From contig NZ_CP068985.1 in the NCBI RefSeq assembly GCF_019397265.1, forward strand, positions 5,126,501 to 5,190,500: DNA of 64,000 nucleotides. The letters run 5' to 3'. This document shows positions 1 to 12,302 of the stretch, in pieces; the first letter of the stretch is position 1; each line of letters starts with the position of its first letter. This DNA comes from Nonomuraea coxensis DSM 45129. Its GTDB lineage: Bacteria > Actinomycetota > Actinomycetes > Streptosporangiales > Streptosporangiaceae. Below the pieces are notes generated by a model that was not told the origin of the DNA, made no database searches, and saw nothing but the letters and a program-made list of their open reading frames with translations. Position numbers and translations under genes: made by a program.

Positions 1-2678
<2,678 letters not shown>

Positions 2679-2690
2679 CCTGAAGCGACG

Positions 2691-2731
2691 CGCGTGAGGC
2701 CGCGGGGAGGTTTCCCCCGCGGCCTCACGCG
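2691..2731. terminator. bidirectional terminator between argG and the PucR gene
   Basis: A perfect 17-bp inverted repeat (arms 2691-2707 and 2715-2731, starting CGCGTGAGGCC) has a 7-nt loop. It lies 13 nt after the argG stop. Its right arm contains the stop codon (2725-2727) of the convergent regulator gene, so one hairpin probably ends both transcripts. There is no U-tract, as is common in actinomycetes. Confidence 0.8.
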
Positions 2732-3921
2732 TTCCTGTTCGGCAGCAGGCGGGCCGCGTCGAGGGCCAGCGCCAGGTCCACCAGGTCACGGGGGCGGGCC
2801 AGCGAGCGGCCGGTGAGCTGCTCGATCCTGCGCACCCGGTTGACGATCGTGTTGCGGTGGCAGAACAGGCGGGCCGCGGCCCTGGCGGCCGAGCCGTCGC
2901 AGGCGAGCCAGGTCTCCAGCGTGGTCAGCAGCGTGTCGCGGTCGGCGGAGTCGAGCGCGAGCAGCGGCCCGAGCGCGCTGTCCAGGAGGTGGAAGGCGAG
3001 GTCGGGCCGGGTGAGCATGAGCGCGGCGGGCACCCGGCCGTCCAGGCGGGCGATCTCGGGCCCGCCGTCCACGCAGGTGCGCATGGCGAGCAGGGCCAGC
3101 TCGTGGGCCGCCGCCAGCTCGGCCAGGCCGGTCACGACGGGGCTGACGCCGGCGACGCCGCTGATGACGTAGCTGAGCTCCCTGCACAGGTCGTCCAGGC
3201 CGGCCCCGCCGAGCGCGGCCACGGCGACCTCGTGCCCGGTGCGCATCCGCCACAGCAGCCGCATGCCGTCCAGCGACTCGGGCAGCAGGGCGTCGTCCTG
3301 CCGGCCGCCGCGGCGTACGGTGACGACCGCGTACGTGCCGTGCTCGGGCAGGTCGAGCGCGGCCTCGGCGGCGCGGACCACCCCGGCGTCGGCGGTGCCG
3401 TCGAGCAGCGCGTCGAGCAGGGCGTTGACGCGCTCCCTGCTGCGGCCGAGTATCTCCTGCTCGCGCCGGTTGTAGGTGTCGCAGGCCACCATGGACTGCC
3501 GGTCGATGGCGTGCCAGACGTGCCCGGCGGCGCGCACCAGGACGCTCAGCCGCTCGGGCCGCTCGCGTTCCATGTGGTCGACGAGCGCCGACCAGACGAC
3601 CTGGCCGGCCAGGCGGTACATCCGCAGCAGGGAGTCCAGGGGCAGTCCCTGCTCGGCGCGGCGGCGGGCCATGTTCGCGGTGAAGACCAGGTCGCGCCGC
3701 TCGGAGGGCGGCTGCAGGATGGCGGTGAGCCCGAGCCTGACGCCTTCGAGCGTGCTCTTCCAGTGCTCGTCGTAGGGGACGCAGGCGCAGTACACCTCGT
3801 CGCCGGCGCGGGTGCGGGCGACCAGCTCGTCGGTCAGCTCGGGCAGGTGCTCCAGCAGGACCACGGCGGCGGTGCGCAACGTCTGGCGGACGTCCTCGTC
3901 CACGACCGTAGGGGGACGCAT
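2725..3921 (-). CDS. PucR-family transcriptional regulator
   Basis: A cytosolic DNA-binding regulator of the PucR/CdaR type, about 398 residues from the ATG at 3921 (MRPPTVVDEDVRQ). A further in-frame start at 3957 would add 12 residues. The C-terminus has the PucR helix-turn-helix: LLTTLETWLACDGSAARAAA followed by LFCHRNTIVNRVRRIEQLTG. The middle resembles the GGDEF-like region of this family. PucR regulators often control uptake or catabolism of purines, amino acids or other nitrogen compounds. It is divergent from the ten-gene Liv-type transporter run with an inverted repeat in between, so it probably regulates that run. The ligand is unknown. Confidence 0.88.
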   Translation of the reverse strand: MRPPTVVDEDVRQTLRTAAVVLLEHLPELTDELVARTRAGDEVYCACVPYDEHWKSTLEGVRLGLTAILQPPSERRDLVFTANMARRRAEQGLPLDSLLRMYRLAGQVVWSALVDHMERERPERLSVLVRAAGHVWHAIDRQSMVACDTYNRREQEILGRSRERVNALLDALLDGTADAGVVRAAEAALDLPEHGTYAVVTVRRGGRQDDALLPESLDGMRLLWRMRTGHEVAVAALGGAGLDDLCRELSYVISGVAGVSPVVTGLAELAAAHELALLAMRTCVDGGPEIARLDGRVPAALMLTRPDLAFHLLDSALGPLLALDSADRDTLLTTLETWLACDGSAARAAARLFCHRNTIVNRVRRIEQLTGRSLARPRDLVDLALALDAARLLPNRNA

Positions 3922-3981
3922 TCCCCGAGGCTGCCACCGCGCCCCGCTCCAGAACAAGGCTCTGTAGCGTTTTGTGATCCA

Positions 3982-4003
3982 GCGTTGTGCGGCTGCACAA
4001 CGC
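3982..4003. promoter_or_regulatory. 9-bp inverted repeat, candidate PucR operator
   Basis: GCGTTGTGC (3982-3990) and GCACAACGC (3995-4003) form a perfect inverted repeat with a 4-nt spacer in the intergenic region between the divergent PucR gene and the Liv-type operon. The neighbouring sequence (GTAGCGTTTTGTG) is locally AT-richer. It is probably an operator serving both directions. Confidence 0.55.
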
Positions 4004-4109
4004 GGGCCCGGCCGCGGTGGGCAGGCCGCCCGACTTCACTCCGGCATCTGGACGACGGTGCACGTCAGCGGTTTGGGTGAGCCGGCATGGGGTCTTGGGA
4101 GGAAGTCGT

Positions 4110-4888
<779 letters not shown>

Positions 4889-4892
<4 letters not shown>

Positions 4893-5704
4893 CCGGGGAG
4901 TCCGGCGTGACCTCGACATACCAACCGGGCGGTATGCCGCGGCTGGAGGTCCGCGACGTGACCGTGCGCTTCGCCGGCCTGACGGCGCTCGACGGCGTCA
5001 GCTTCACCGTCGAGCCCGGCACCGTGCACGCGGTGATCGGCCCGAACGGGGCCGGCAAGTCCACCTGCTTCAACGTGCTGTCCGGCGTCTACCGGGCCAC
5101 CTCGGGCAGCGTCCGCCTGGGCGGGGCCGAGCTGACCACGCTGCGCCCCCACGAGGTGGCCGCGCTCGGCGTGGCCCGCACGTTCCAGAACATCGCGCTC
5201 TCCCCCCGCCTGCCGGTCCGCGACAACCTGCTGCTCGGCCGGCACCGGCTCACCCGCTCCGGCTTCGTCGCGGCCGGGCTGCGGCTGCCGCGCGCCCGCC
5301 GCGAGGAGCGCACCCACGAGGCCAGGGTCGCGGAGATCGCCGCGTTCGTCGGGCTCGCCGACCTGCTCGGCACGCCCGTCGGGCTGCTGCCGTACGGGGT
5401 GCGCAAACGGGTGGAGCTCGCCCGCGCGCTCGCGATGGAGCCGCGCCTGCTGCTGCTCGACGAGCCGGTCGCCGGGATGAACAGCGGCGAGCGGGTCGAG
5501 ATGGCCGACCTGATCGTCTCCGTCAGGGAGAGCCTCGGGATCTCCATCCTGCTGGTGGAGCACGACATGGGCATGGTCATGCGGCTCGCCGACCGGGTGA
5601 CCGTGCTCGACTTCGGCCGCCGCATCGCCGACGGCCCGCCCGCCGAGGTCCAGAACGACCCCAAGGTCATCGGCGCGTACCTGGGCACCGAGGAGGGCTC
5701 GTGA
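4889..5704 (+). CDS. LivG-type ABC transporter ATPase (cassette 1)
   Basis: The second ATPase of cassette 1, 271 residues, starting at an ATG that overlaps the upstream stop. Walker A is GPNGAGKSTCFNVLSG. The LivG hallmark ARTFQNIAL follows, then a LivG-type signature LPYGVRKRVELARAL, Walker B LLLLDEPVAGMN and the switch histidine in VEHDMGMVM. The signature lacks the usual LSGG, which is normal for LivG proteins (LPYG). It should pair with the preceding LivF-like subunit under the two permeases that follow. The first 15 residues (MTGESGVTSTYQPGG) are extra relative to the family, and an internal ATG at 4934 (MPRLEVRDV) is an alternative start. Confidence 0.92.
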
Positions 5705-6591
5705 TCACATTCCTGGAGCTGCTCGTCAACGGGATCTCCATCGGGGCCGTGTACGCGCTGATCGCGCTCGGCTTCGTCGTCATCTTCAAGGCGACGGAGG
5801 TGGTGAACTTCGCGCACGCCTCGCTGCTGCTGGCCGGCGGCTACGTGGTGGCGCGGCTGCACGGCGCGATCGGCTTCTGGGCCGCGCTGCTGGCCGGGAT
5901 CGCCGTGGCCGCCGTGCTCGGCGCGCTGGTGGAGTTCCTCGTCATCCGCCGGTCGAAGGCGGCCACGCACAGCGTGCTAGCGATCGTCACGATCGGCGTG
6001 GACATCGTGCTGACCACCGAGCTGACCCGCAGGATCGGCACCGAGGTGCTGGCCATGGGCGACCCGTGGGGGGCGCGGGTGGTGCACCTGGGGCCGGTCC
6101 CGGTGGCCGAGACCCGGCTGGTCGCGCTGGTCACGGCCGCGCTGCTGATCACGGTGTTCCTGCTGGCGTTCAAGTTCACCGGCTGGGGCGTGGCGATGCG
6201 GGCCACGGCCGAGGACCCGGAGACGGCCGCCCTGATGGGGGTGCGGCTCGGCCGGGTGTCGCTCAGCGCGTGGGCGGTGGCCGGGGCGCTGGCGGCGGTG
6301 GCCGCGCTGTTCCTGTGCGTCTTCCCCACGCCCGGCCTGGACCGGGGCGCCTCGTTCGCGGCGCTGAAGGCGTTCCCCGCGGCCATTCTCGGCGGCCTGG
6401 ACTCCACGACGGGGGCGCTGGTCGGCGGCCTGGTCGTCGGGGTCACCGAGGCGCTGATGACCGGCTACCAGAACGACCTGACCTTCCTCGGGCGCGGGAT
6501 CGGCGACGTGGCGCCCTTCCTCGTCATGATCGCCATCCTGCTGCTGCGGCCCGCGGGCCTGTTCGGGACGAAGGAGCTCGCCCGTGTCTAG
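5701..6591 (+). CDS. LivH-type permease (cassette 1)
   Basis: A membrane-spanning subunit of a HAAT-family importer, 296 residues, starting at a GTG that overlaps the LivG stop (GTGA). It is hydrophobic throughout, with about eight predicted membrane segments. Family motifs are NGISIGAVYALIALGFVVIF near the N-terminus, the conserved EVVNFAHASLLLAGGY, an AMRATAEDPETAALMGV loop that contacts the ATPases, and AILGGLDSTTGALVGG. The C-terminus ends RPAGLFGTKELARV, typical of LivH. It overlaps the next gene by 8 bases, indicating translational coupling. Confidence 0.92.
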   Translation: MITFLELLVNGISIGAVYALIALGFVVIFKATEVVNFAHASLLLAGGYVVARLHGAIGFWAALLAGIAVAAVLGALVEFLVIRRSKAATHSVLAIVTIGVDIVLTTELTRRIGTEVLAMGDPWGARVVHLGPVPVAETRLVALVTAALLITVFLLAFKFTGWGVAMRATAEDPETAALMGVRLGRVSLSAWAVAGALAAVAALFLCVFPTPGLDRGASFAALKAFPAAILGGLDSTTGALVGGLVVGVTEALMTGYQNDLTFLGRGIGDVAPFLVMIAILLLRPAGLFGTKELARV

Positions 6592-7687
6592 GCACCTGAT
6601 CAGGGCCGGCGTGCTGGCCGCCTTCCTGGCGGTGCCCTTCTACCTGGAGGGGTTCTGGCTGCAGGCGGGGCTGTTCGCGATGTCGGCCGCGGTCGGCGCG
6701 ATCGGGCTCAACCTGCTGACCGGCGCCACCGGCCAGCTCTCCATGGGGCACGCGTTCTTCCTGGCGGTGGGCGCCTACGCCTACGTGTACTTCGCCGCCG
6801 AGCCCACGGGGGCGCTGGGCGGCCTGGGCCTGCCCACGCCGCTCGCCGCCGTGCTCGCCGTGCTCCTCGCGGGGGCGGCGGGCGGGCTGTTCAGCCCGAT
6901 CGCCGGGCGACTCAAGGGCGCCTACCTGGGCATCGCCACGCTGGCGCTGATCTTCCTGGGCCAGCACCTGCTGTTCAACGCGGGGCCGGTCACGGGCGGC
7001 TTCAACGGCCGCGCGGTGCCGCCTCTGGAGCTGTTCGGCTTCGTCCTCGCCGACACGCCGGAGCTGGTCGTCCTCGACGTGCCGTTCGGGGCGCTGGAGC
7101 GGCTGTGGTTCCTCGGCGGGGCGGTGCTGCTGGCGGCGGCGCTGTTCGCCCGCGGCGTGCTGCGCGGCCGGCCGGGGCGGGCCATGAACACCATCCGCGA
7201 CCACGAGATCGCCGCCGGGGTGATGGGCGTGCCGGTCACCCGCTACCGGGCCGGGGTGTTCGTGCTGTCGTCCATGTACGGCGGCCTCGCCGGCGTGCTG
7301 CTCGCCCTGGTCTTCCAGCGCACGGTGCCGGACTACTTCGGCATGCTGCTCTCCCTCGACTACCTCGCGATGATCGTGATCGGCGGCCTCGGGTCGGTGG
7401 GCGGCGCGGTGGCGGGGGCGGTCTTCGTCTCCCTGCTGCCGCAGGTGCTGACCCGCTACGGCGACGCGCTGCCGCTGGTGGCCGCGCCGGGCTCCGGCGA
7501 CGGCGTCTCCCCCGCCGAGGCCGCCCGCCTCCTGTACGGCGCGGCCGTGGTCGCGGTCGTGCTCTTCCTGCCCGGCGGCCTGCTCGGCCTGCTCGGCTCG
7601 CTGCGCCGGAGGCTGTCCGGCCTGCGGCTCCCCCTGTCCGCGAACCCCACACCGTCCCCTGACACCAGGAGCTCACATGTCCAGTAA
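6584..7687 (+). CDS. LivM-type permease (cassette 1)
   Basis: The second permease of cassette 1, 367 residues from a GTG at 6584. The motifs GLNLLTGATGQLSMGHAFFL and KGAYLGIATLALIF, the cytosolic loop MNTIRDHEIAAGVMGVPV and IVIGGLGSVGGAVAG are characteristic of LivM. About ten membrane segments are predicted. The C-terminal tail after GGLLGLLGSLRRRL is soluble and overlaps the start of the binding-protein gene by 11 bases. It forms the translocation pore with the LivH-like subunit. Confidence 0.92.
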   Translation: MSRHLIRAGVLAAFLAVPFYLEGFWLQAGLFAMSAAVGAIGLNLLTGATGQLSMGHAFFLAVGAYAYVYFAAEPTGALGGLGLPTPLAAVLAVLLAGAAGGLFSPIAGRLKGAYLGIATLALIFLGQHLLFNAGPVTGGFNGRAVPPLELFGFVLADTPELVVLDVPFGALERLWFLGGAVLLAAALFARGVLRGRPGRAMNTIRDHEIAAGVMGVPVTRYRAGVFVLSSMYGGLAGVLLALVFQRTVPDYFGMLLSLDYLAMIVIGGLGSVGGAVAGAVFVSLLPQVLTRYGDALPLVAAPGSGDGVSPAEAARLLYGAAVVAVVLFLPGGLLGLLGSLRRRLSGLRLPLSANPTPSPDTRSSHVQ

Positions 7688-8951
7688 CCGCAAGGCCGTC
7701 GTCGCCGCGCTCGTGTCGCTGGCACTGGCCGCCACAGCCTGCGCCAGCGGCAAGGCCACCGGCGGTGGCGACCAGGCGAGCGCCACCGGCGGCGACGGCG
7801 TGAAGACGGGCCCCGGCGTGACCGCCGACACGATCACCCTGAGCCTGCTCACCGACCTGACCGGCCCGTACGCCTCCCTCGGCAAGAGCCTCACCCAGGC
7901 CCAGCAGCTCTACTTCGACCAGGTCAACCAGGCGGGCGGCGTCTGCGGCAGGAAGATCGAGACCGTCGTGCGCGACCACGGCTACGACGCCCAGAAGGCG
8001 ATGGCGTCCTACGCCGAGGTGGCGCCCAGGACGGCGGCGATCCCGCAGTTCATCGGCTCGCCGATGGTGACCGCGCTCAAGGACAAGATCAACACCGACA
8101 AGGTGCTCACCATCCCCATGGCATGGGCGACCGGGCTGCTCGGCAGCGAGGCCATCCAGGTCACCGGCACCACGTACGACGTGGACATGATCAACGGCGT
8201 GGACTTCCTGATGAAGGAGAAGGGCCTGAAGTCCGGCGACAAGATCGGTCACCTGTACTTCGAGGGCGACTACGGCGAGAGCGCCCTCGCCGGGTCCAAG
8301 TACGCGGCGGGCAAGCTCGGCCTCACCGTGGTCGAGCAGAAGATCAAGGCGACCGACCAGGACATGACGGCCCAGGTGGCGGCGTTCAAGAAGGCGGGGG
8401 TGAAGGCCGTGCTGGTCTCGGTCGGCCCGCGCCAGGCCGCCTCGCTGGTCGGCGTGGCCCTCGCCGGCGGGATGGACGTGCCGTTCATGGGCAGCAACTC
8501 GGCCTACAGCCCGCAGCTGCTCGACACGCCCGCGGCGCCCGCGCTGCTGAAGGACTTCTACTACGTGACCGCGGGCGCGCCGATCAGCGCGCCGCTGCCC
8601 GCCTACCAGAAGCTCATCGCCGACTACAAGGCCAAGTACGCCGGCCAGCCGCTCGACAGCGGCGTCGCGGCCGGCTGGACGGCGGCCGTCATCGTCGGCG
8701 ACGCCCTGCGCAAGGCGTGCGAGAGCAAGGACCTCAGCCGGGCGGGCATCATCGCGGCCCACCGCTCGCAGAAGGCGTGGGAGGCCGGGCTGGGCGGCAC
8801 CCCGATGGACTTCAGCGTCTACGACCGGCCCGCCTCGCGTTCGTCGTACATCGTCAAGCCGGACAAGGACGCCGTCGGCGGCGCCACGCTCGTCAAGGAG
8901 GCCGCCGTGTCCGAGCTGGCCGAGGGGTACACCGTCCCCACGGCCGGCTGA
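7677..8951 (+). CDS. Liv-type substrate-binding lipoprotein (cassette 1)
   Basis: Extracytoplasmic receptor for the cassette 1 importer, 424 residues. A lipoprotein signal peptide ends in the lipobox ATAC with Cys22 as the predicted lipidated residue, followed by a flexible Gly/Ala-rich linker (GKATGGGDQASATGGDG). The mature part is a periplasmic-binding-protein type I fold of the LivJ/LivK class (Peripla_BP_6), with SLLTDLTGPYASLGKS at the start and DKIGHLYFEGDYGESAL in the second lobe. A Shine-Dalgarno (AGGAG) lies inside the upstream gene's 3' end. The ligand (amino acid, amide, urea or other) cannot be inferred. Confidence 0.92.
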   Translation: MSSNRKAVVAALVSLALAATACASGKATGGGDQASATGGDGVKTGPGVTADTITLSLLTDLTGPYASLGKSLTQAQQLYFDQVNQAGGVCGRKIETVVRDHGYDAQKAMASYAEVAPRTAAIPQFIGSPMVTALKDKINTDKVLTIPMAWATGLLGSEAIQVTGTTYDVDMINGVDFLMKEKGLKSGDKIGHLYFEGDYGESALAGSKYAAGKLGLTVVEQKIKATDQDMTAQVAAFKKAGVKAVLVSVGPRQAASLVGVALAGGMDVPFMGSNSAYSPQLLDTPAAPALLKDFYYVTAGAPISAPLPAYQKLIADYKAKYAGQPLDSGVAAGWTAAVIVGDALRKACESKDLSRAGIIAAHRSQKAWEAGLGGTPMDFSVYDRPASRSSYIVKPDKDAVGGATLVKEAAVSELAEGYTVPTAG

Positions 8952-8960
8952 GCCCCCGAC

Positions 8961-9722
8961 ATGGCCGCGTTGCTGGAGGTCTCCGGGCTCACCATGCGCT
9001 TCGGCGGGGTCACCGCGCTCGCGGGCGTGGACCTCGCCGTCGGCGAGGGCGAGCTCGTCGGCCTCATCGGGCCCAACGGCGCGGGCAAGAGCACGCTGTT
9101 CGACTGCCTGACCCGGCGGTGCGCGCCGCAGGAGGGCCGCGTGCTGCTGGCGGGCGAGGACCTGGCCCGGCTGCCCGCGCACGGGGTGGCCGGGCACGGC
9201 GTGGGCCGCACCTTCCAGAACACCGCGCTGTTCCCCGGGCTGTCGGTGCGGGAGAACGTCATGGCGGGCGCGCACCGGCACGGCCGGGCGGGGTTCTGGG
9301 CGGCGGCGCTCGGGCTGGCGGCGGGCGAGGAGCGGCGGCTGCGTGGGGCGGCCGACGCGCTGCTGGCCCGGTTCGGGCTGGACGAGTACGCCGACCATCC
9401 GCCTGAGGCGCTGCCGTACGGGACGACCAAGCTCGTCGAGATCGCGCGGGCGCTGGCGTCCGGGCCGCGGCTGCTGCTGCTCGACGAGCCGGCGGGCGGG
9501 CTCGCCCCGGCCGAGGTGCCGGCGTTCGCCGGGCTGATCCGGCGGCTGCACGCCGAGCGGCGGCTGACGATCGTCGTCGTGGAGCACCACCTGGACTTCG
9601 TGCTGTCGCTGTGCCGCAGGATCGTCTGCCTGGAACGGGGACACAAGATCGCCGACGGCCCCGCGGAGGCCGTCCGCCGGGACCCCGCCGTGGTGGCGGC
9701 GTTCCTGGGGACCGGGCGATGA
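8961..9722 (+). CDS. LivG-type ABC transporter ATPase (cassette 2)
   Basis: The first gene of a second complete Liv-type set, beginning 9 bases after the cassette 1 binding protein. It has 253 residues, Walker A GPNGAGKSTLFDCLT, GRTFQNTALF, signature LPYGTTKLVEIARAL, Walker B LLLLDEPAGGLAP and switch region VVVEHHLDFVL. It is shorter than the cassette 1 LivG at the N-terminus and only moderately similar to it, so the two cassettes are not a recent duplication. All ATP-binding residues are intact, which matters because its partner ATPase has an altered Walker A. Confidence 0.92.
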   Translation: MAALLEVSGLTMRFGGVTALAGVDLAVGEGELVGLIGPNGAGKSTLFDCLTRRCAPQEGRVLLAGEDLARLPAHGVAGHGVGRTFQNTALFPGLSVRENVMAGAHRHGRAGFWAAALGLAAGEERRLRGAADALLARFGLDEYADHPPEALPYGTTKLVEIARALASGPRLLLLDEPAGGLAPAEVPAFAGLIRRLHAERRLTIVVVEHHLDFVLSLCRRIVCLERGHKIADGPAEAVRRDPAVVAAFLGTGR

Positions 9723-10411
9723 CGGGCCGGACAGTGATGGGCGCGCTGGAGGTGCGAGGGCTGCGGGCCGAGTACGGGGCGGCCCGCGTGCTGCACGGCG
9801 TCGACCTGACCGTGCCGGAGGGCGAGATCGCGGTGCTGCTCGGACCGAACGGGGCGGGCCGCACGACGCTACTGCGCGCCCTGTCCGGCCTGGTACGGGC
9901 GCGCGGCACGGCCACGCTCGGCGGCGTGCGGCTGCTCGGCCGCGCCCCCGACGAGATCGCCCGGCTCGGGGTCGCGCACGTCACCCAGGAGGGCGGCACG
10001 TTCGGCCCGCTGACCGTCGAGGAGAACCTGCGGGTGGGCGCGCGGGCCCGCCCGTGGCCGCGGCGCGGCACGGGCGAGGACCTGGACCGGCTGTTCGGCT
10101 GGTTCCCGGTGCTCCGGGCGCAGCTCAGCCAGCCCGCGGGCACGCTGAGCGGCGGCGAGCAGCGCCTGCTCGCCATCGCCCGCGCGCTGATGGCCCGTCC
10201 CCGGCTGCTGCTCATGGACGAGCCGATGCGCGGCCTGGCCCCCAGGACGGCGGGCCTGCTCTTCCGCACCATCCACGCGATCAACAGGGACGAGGGGACC
10301 ACGATGGTCATCGTCGAGCACAACGTGACGGCGGCGCTGGAGGTGGCGCACCGGTCCTTCCTCATGGAGGCGGGCCGGATCACCGCCTCGCGCGCCCGAG
10401 GGCGGTGGTGA
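9719..10411 (+). CDS. LivF-type ABC ATPase with altered Walker A (cassette 2)
   Basis: The second ATPase of cassette 2, 230 residues, overlapping the LivG stop by ATGA. Signature LSGGEQRLLAIARAL, Walker B LLLMDEPMRGLAP and switch region VIVEHNVTAAL are intact. In Walker A (GPNGAGRTT, residues 42-50) the invariant lysine is arginine (R48, codon 9860-9862). Such a change usually abolishes ATP hydrolysis at that site, so the LivG-LivF dimer may work with one active site, as in asymmetric ABC transporters. An in-frame MGALEV at 9737 could be an alternative start. The C-terminus is shorter than in cassette 1. Confidence 0.88.
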   Translation: MTGRTVMGALEVRGLRAEYGAARVLHGVDLTVPEGEIAVLLGPNGAGRTTLLRALSGLVRARGTATLGGVRLLGRAPDEIARLGVAHVTQEGGTFGPLTVEENLRVGARARPWPRRGTGEDLDRLFGWFPVLRAQLSQPAGTLSGGEQRLLAIARALMARPRLLLMDEPMRGLAPRTAGLLFRTIHAINRDEGTTMVIVEHNVTAALEVAHRSFLMEAGRITASRARGRW

Positions 10412-11274
10412 GCCGCGTGTTCTGGCAGCAGCTCCTGGAGGGGCTGGGCGCGGGCGCCGGGTACGCGGCCCTCGCGCTGGCCCTGGTGCTCACCTACCGC
10501 TTCACCGGGATCGTCAACTTCGCGCAGGGCGAGCTCGCCATGCTCGCCACGTACGTGGCGTGGCAGCTCGTCGTGTCCGGGATGCCGTACTGGGTGGCGC
10601 TGCCGGTGACGGTGGCGGTCGCCTTCGCCGCGGGCGTGGTGACCGAGCGGCTGGTCATCCGCCGGCTGGAGAGCGGCGCCGGCGAGGTGACGCTCGTGGT
10701 GACCACGATCGGCCTGTACGTGCTGGTGAACGCGCTCGCGACGCTGGTGTGGACGGCCGCGCTGCGGGCCTTCCCGAGCCCGTTCCCCGACGGCCCGCCG
10801 GGGCTCGCCGCGCTGGCGGCGGCGGGCGTGGCCGGGACGGTGCTGGGGGCGCTCGCGCTGGTGGTCCGGCGGACCGGGCTCGGCCTGGTGATGCGGGCCG
10901 TGGCGGCCGACGCCCGATCGGCGCGGCTGTCGGGCGTGCGCGTCGGGCGGGTGCTGGCGCTCGGCTGGGGCGCGGCGGCGGCGGTCGGCGCGCTGTCGGG
11001 GGTGCTGCTCGCCCCGACGCTCTTCCTGGAGCCCTCGATGATGACCGGGGTGCTGGTCTACGCCTTCGCCGCGGCCACGCTGGGCGGGTTCGACAGCGCG
11101 CTCGGCGCGGTGGCGGGCGGGCTGGCCGTCGGGGTCGCCGAGACGCTGGCGGGCACGTACCTCGGGTTCGTCGGGGCGGACCTGAAGATCGCGGTGCCGC
11201 TGGTCATCGTGGTCGGGGTGCTGCTGCTGCGCCCGCAGGGCCTGTTCGGGTCGGCCGCGGTGGAGCGGGCATGA
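10408..11274 (+). CDS. LivH-type permease (cassette 2)
   Basis: A membrane permease of cassette 2, 288 residues from a GTG at 10408 that overlaps the upstream stop. Family motifs are LGAGAGYAALALALVLTYRF, TGIVNFAQGELAMLATY, the coupling loop VMRAVAADARSARLSGV and AAATLGGFDSALGAVAGG, with RPQGLFGSAAVERA at the end. About eight transmembrane helices are predicted. It has the same order and role as the LivH-like gene at 5701 but clearly different sequence. Confidence 0.91.
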   Translation: MSRVFWQQLLEGLGAGAGYAALALALVLTYRFTGIVNFAQGELAMLATYVAWQLVVSGMPYWVALPVTVAVAFAAGVVTERLVIRRLESGAGEVTLVVTTIGLYVLVNALATLVWTAALRAFPSPFPDGPPGLAALAAAGVAGTVLGALALVVRRTGLGLVMRAVAADARSARLSGVRVGRVLALGWGAAAAVGALSGVLLAPTLFLEPSMMTGVLVYAFAAATLGGFDSALGAVAGGLAVGVAETLAGTYLGFVGADLKIAVPLVIVVGVLLLRPQGLFGSAAVERA

Positions 11275-12302
11275 CCGGCGTCCTGGGGGCCTCGACCGCC
11301 GGGCACCGGCGGACGGCGGTGGGGCTGACGGCCGGCGACCGGCGGCGGACGTGGCCGTGGCGGCGGACCGCTCTCGCCATGATCGTCGTGGTGGCGGCGG
11401 GGCTGCCGTTCGTGCTGCCGCCGTACCGGCTGTTCCAGGTGACGCTGGTGCTGGTGTACGTGGTGGCGCTGCTCGGGCTGGATCTCGTGGTGGGGCACAG
11501 CGGGCAGATCTCGCTGGGGCACGGGGCGTTCTTCGGCGTCGGGGCGTACGTGGCGGCGGTCATGATCGGGCGGCTGGGGGTGCCGTACCCGGTGACGCTG
11601 CCGGTCGCCGCGCTGGTCACGTACGGGCTGGGCTGGGCGGCCGGGCTGCCCGCGCTGCGGCTGCGCGGCCTGTACCTCGCCATGGTGACCTTCTCCGTCG
11701 CGGTGGTGCTGCCGCCGCTGCTCAAGCGGTTCCCGGAGGTCACCGGCGGCGCGATGGGGATGCCGGTGGCCACGCCGCGCGGGATCGGGATGGACGACGA
11801 CCAGTGGATCTACTTCCTGGTGCTGGCGACGGCGGCGGTGGCCGTGGCCGGGATCCGCAACCTGACGCGCTCGCGCGGCGGGCGGGCGCTCACCGCGATC
11901 CGGCAGCATCCGGCGGCGGCCGAGGTGCTCGGCATGCGCGCCGCCGGCCACCTCACGCGGGCGTTCGCGTGGAGCGCCATGTACGCGGGCGCGGCCGGCG
12001 CCCTCTACACGTGGACGACCGGGTTCGTCGCGCCGGACACCTTCACGCTGAGCCTGTCCATCACCCTGCTCGCCGGAGCGGTGATCGGCGGGCTGGCGAC
12101 GCCGGCCGGGCCGCTGCTCGGCGCGCTCGTCGTGACGGCGGTGCCGGCCGCGGCCCGCGAGCTGAACCCGGCCGCCCCGGGGCTCGTGTCCGGGCTGCTC
12201 ATCGTCGTGGTGATCTACGCGGCCCCGACCGGCCTGGCGGGGCTGCTGCGCCGGGCCGCCGCCGCCGTGACCGGCCGCCTCCGGGCGAGGAGGCGGGCAT
12301 GA
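11271..12302 (+). CDS. LivM-type permease (cassette 2)
   Basis: The second permease of cassette 2, 343 residues, starting with an ATGA overlap. A basic N-terminal tail of about 35 residues precedes the first membrane segment. Motifs GLDLVVGHSGQISLGHGAFF, LRGLYLAMVTFSVAVVL, the loop LTAIRQHPAAAEVLGMRAAG and LLAGAVIGGLATPAGPLLGA identify LivM. The C-terminus is strongly basic (RLRARRRA). It overlaps the binding-protein gene by ATGA. Confidence 0.91.
   Translation: MTGVLGASTAGHRRTAVGLTAGDRRRTWPWRRTALAMIVVVAAGLPFVLPPYRLFQVTLVLVYVVALLGLDLVVGHSGQISLGHGAFFGVGAYVAAVMIGRLGVPYPVTLPVAALVTYGLGWAAGLPALRLRGLYLAMVTFSVAVVLPPLLKRFPEVTGGAMGMPVATPRGIGMDDDQWIYFLVLATAAVAVAGIRNLTRSRGGRALTAIRQHPAAAEVLGMRAAGHLTRAFAWSAMYAGAAGALYTWTTGFVAPDTFTLSLSITLLAGAVIGGLATPAGPLLGALVVTAVPAAARELNPAAPGLVSGLLIVVVIYAAPTGLAGLLRRAAAAVTGRLRARRRA

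Noticed and set aside
7236-9644. 802-codon minus-strand frame across the Liv-type genes
   Set aside because: Antisense to well-supported binding-protein and ATPase genes; Arg/Gly/Pro-rich without any domain.
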